From Antilocapra americana (lineage: Eukaryota > Chordata > Mammalia > Artiodactyla > Antilocapridae), in assembly GCA_007570785.1 (NCBI GenBank), contig ML661885.1, forward strand, positions 13,982,915 through 14,046,914: a stretch of DNA of 64,000 nt, in the 5' to 3' direction. The notes beneath the pieces were generated by a model. That model saw only the letters and a list, made by a program, of their open reading frames with translations, had not been told where the DNA came from and ran no database searches. Shown one piece after another: positions 62,566 through 64,000 of the stretch (the stretch's first letter is position 1; each line of letters opens with the position of its first letter). The translations under genes were made by a program, and so were the position numbers.

Positions 62566-64000
62566 TCAGATGCAATCATTTGAACCTCAGCAGGGAGATA
62601 CTGGAAGCATGGCATATAAAAATTCTGTATTTCTACTAATATTTATTTGCTCTGGCAAGCTTTAGTTTGTATGAGCACACACAAAAAAAGAGTTCTATCA
62701 ATAGAGGGGCTTACTTTAAAAAAAAAAAAAAAAAAGAGTAGGGAGAGCTTTAATCAAGTCATGCTCAGTCATGGAGATATTTTTTGTTTATTTTCAGAGC
62801 AGGAGCACTGGGCTTTGGGAGTCCTATGCTGCCGGATGTGTGAGATATTTAAAAATCAATTCCAGAAACCAAAGTGGTACTGTTCAAGATGCATCAAGGG
62901 CCAGATTTGAGCTACACGGTCAATGTAAATAATGTAAAGGCACAAGTCACACTTCACGGTAAGCCGAACCAAATAAAAGGAGTCAGACAAGCTAATGAAA
63001 TAATTAAAATTAGTGGAAAAGGACCGGTTGACAGCAAGAAGTCCATTTCTGTAGACAAACCACTTAGCTCTCAAAACATATACACATTCATATATGATGG
63101 CTACAAATGAGCTTGCGATTTTACTCTGAAAGTATTTGAGCAGGAAATAAAATCTTCTCCCAGTGGATGAAATAACAGTCGTTTCTGCCAATCTAAGCAA
63201 GGCAGATTTAAATTTTATATGTGTCCAAGTGCTCATTCCCCCTTAGTTAATAACCTGCATGGTGGAAACATTTCAAATGAAAAGGAGTTCACAGCCCTAC
63301 AGCCCAGCTCTGAATATATCTTACCATACATGTAAACAAGCAAACCATTATGTTTCTTATTGAGATAAAGAATACAATGATAAGTGGGGACTTTTCACAA
63401 AACAAAGAGCTTCCTATTGGGAGTGTGGATAATCTTCCAGAAAACCCCGTGTTTTGGCAAATCTCACCAGATTAATCTATTAGGCATCTCCTTTCATTAT
63501 CAAATTTCTGCTGCCTATCACCGTGACTGCCTTATCAAGCACTCGTTTTCAAAAGCAGGCCCATTCCTAAGATTTCAGATGCTGGCCTTCCTCGCTCAGA
63601 AAACAGGTGTCCCTACTGTTTGCAGGCAGCAAAGGGCTCTGTACAGAAGCCTGGGAAAGGGCAGGACTATCAGACTCTGTTCTACCTGAAGGAACAGGTA
63701 ACAGAAAACTGTTGATTCAATGAATAGAACTTAATTGGCACACATTAGCCAGAAGTGAGTGTTTTTCCGAATTAAAATTCTTTCAAAATTTCCCACTGAC
63801 AAAAAAAGCTTATAAAAGAAAAAAACACAGAAGATTATTTTGTGATTATCCAACGGACAGCTCCAGACAAGGGAACTATTCTTTCAGGAATTCTTTTGTA
63901 AACATCTTGTTCACCCAAATTCATCCTTTAAATTAGGTATCGAGGTTTATGACAACTTCACAGAATTATCTATAGGGCTTAATGTTATGTTGGGAACATT
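62566..64000. other. Unique sequence to window end
   Basis: Contains an A18 run at 62718-62735. No interspersed repeat is recognised over about 1.4 kb. Overlapping short frames at 62856-63236 (minus) and 62874-63110 (plus) have no motif and are not called. Confidence 0.45.

Noticed and set aside
62874..63110. 78-codon frame in the repeat-free end of the window
   Set aside because: No recognisable domain; an overlapping antisense frame of greater length shows that the region is simply stop-poor.

Overview
The window is ruminant (most likely bovid) nuclear DNA. The evidence is the repeat content: many tRNA-Glu-derived Bov-tA SINEs, one dimeric Bov-A2 SINE, BovB (RTE-type) LINE fragments and CHR/ART2-type artiodactyl SINEs. 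These sit on older mammalian repeats (L1, L2, MIR, L3/CR1-like, MLT1). There is no bacterial-style gene organisation. I could not support an intact protein-coding gene on either strand, so the window reads as intergenic or intronic sequence.

Layout. 0-8.3 kb: mixed unique and repeat sequence, ending in an imperfect inverted duplication (arms 7504-7745 and 8032-8270) that contains an L1/SINE junction. 8.6-9.8 kb: a CpG island with a 24-base C run. 10-11.2 kb: a compound microsatellite and two SINEs. 11.2-26.8 kb: a conspicuously repeat-poor block with one short SINE. It holds a second CpG island (about 17.8-19.0 kb), TATA boxes at 16.38 and 23.55 kb, strong splice-donor matches at 16.12 and 18.99 kb, a G-quadruplex motif and an octamer/homeodomain-type motif cluster. 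This is the best candidate for functional regulatory or unannotated noncoding-transcript sequence. 26.8-53.4 kb: repeat-dense, with L1, L2 and MIR layers nested under Bov-tA, CHR/ART2 and BovB insertions, many with target-site duplications (TSDs), plus a probable endogenous-retrovirus LTR near 44 kb. 53.9-55.9 kb: an essentially full-length processed HNRNPA1 pseudogene on the minus strand, with a 17-bp TSD and one premature stop. 56-64 kb: Bov-A2, Bov-tA, an MLT1 LTR, L2, a 5'-truncated L1 and a quiet unique tail.

The only gene-like object is the HNRNPA1 retrocopy. No set of genes works together here, and I found no convincing new biological system. Repeat family names come from remembered consensus sequences, not from a database search, and boundaries without a stated TSD are approximate.
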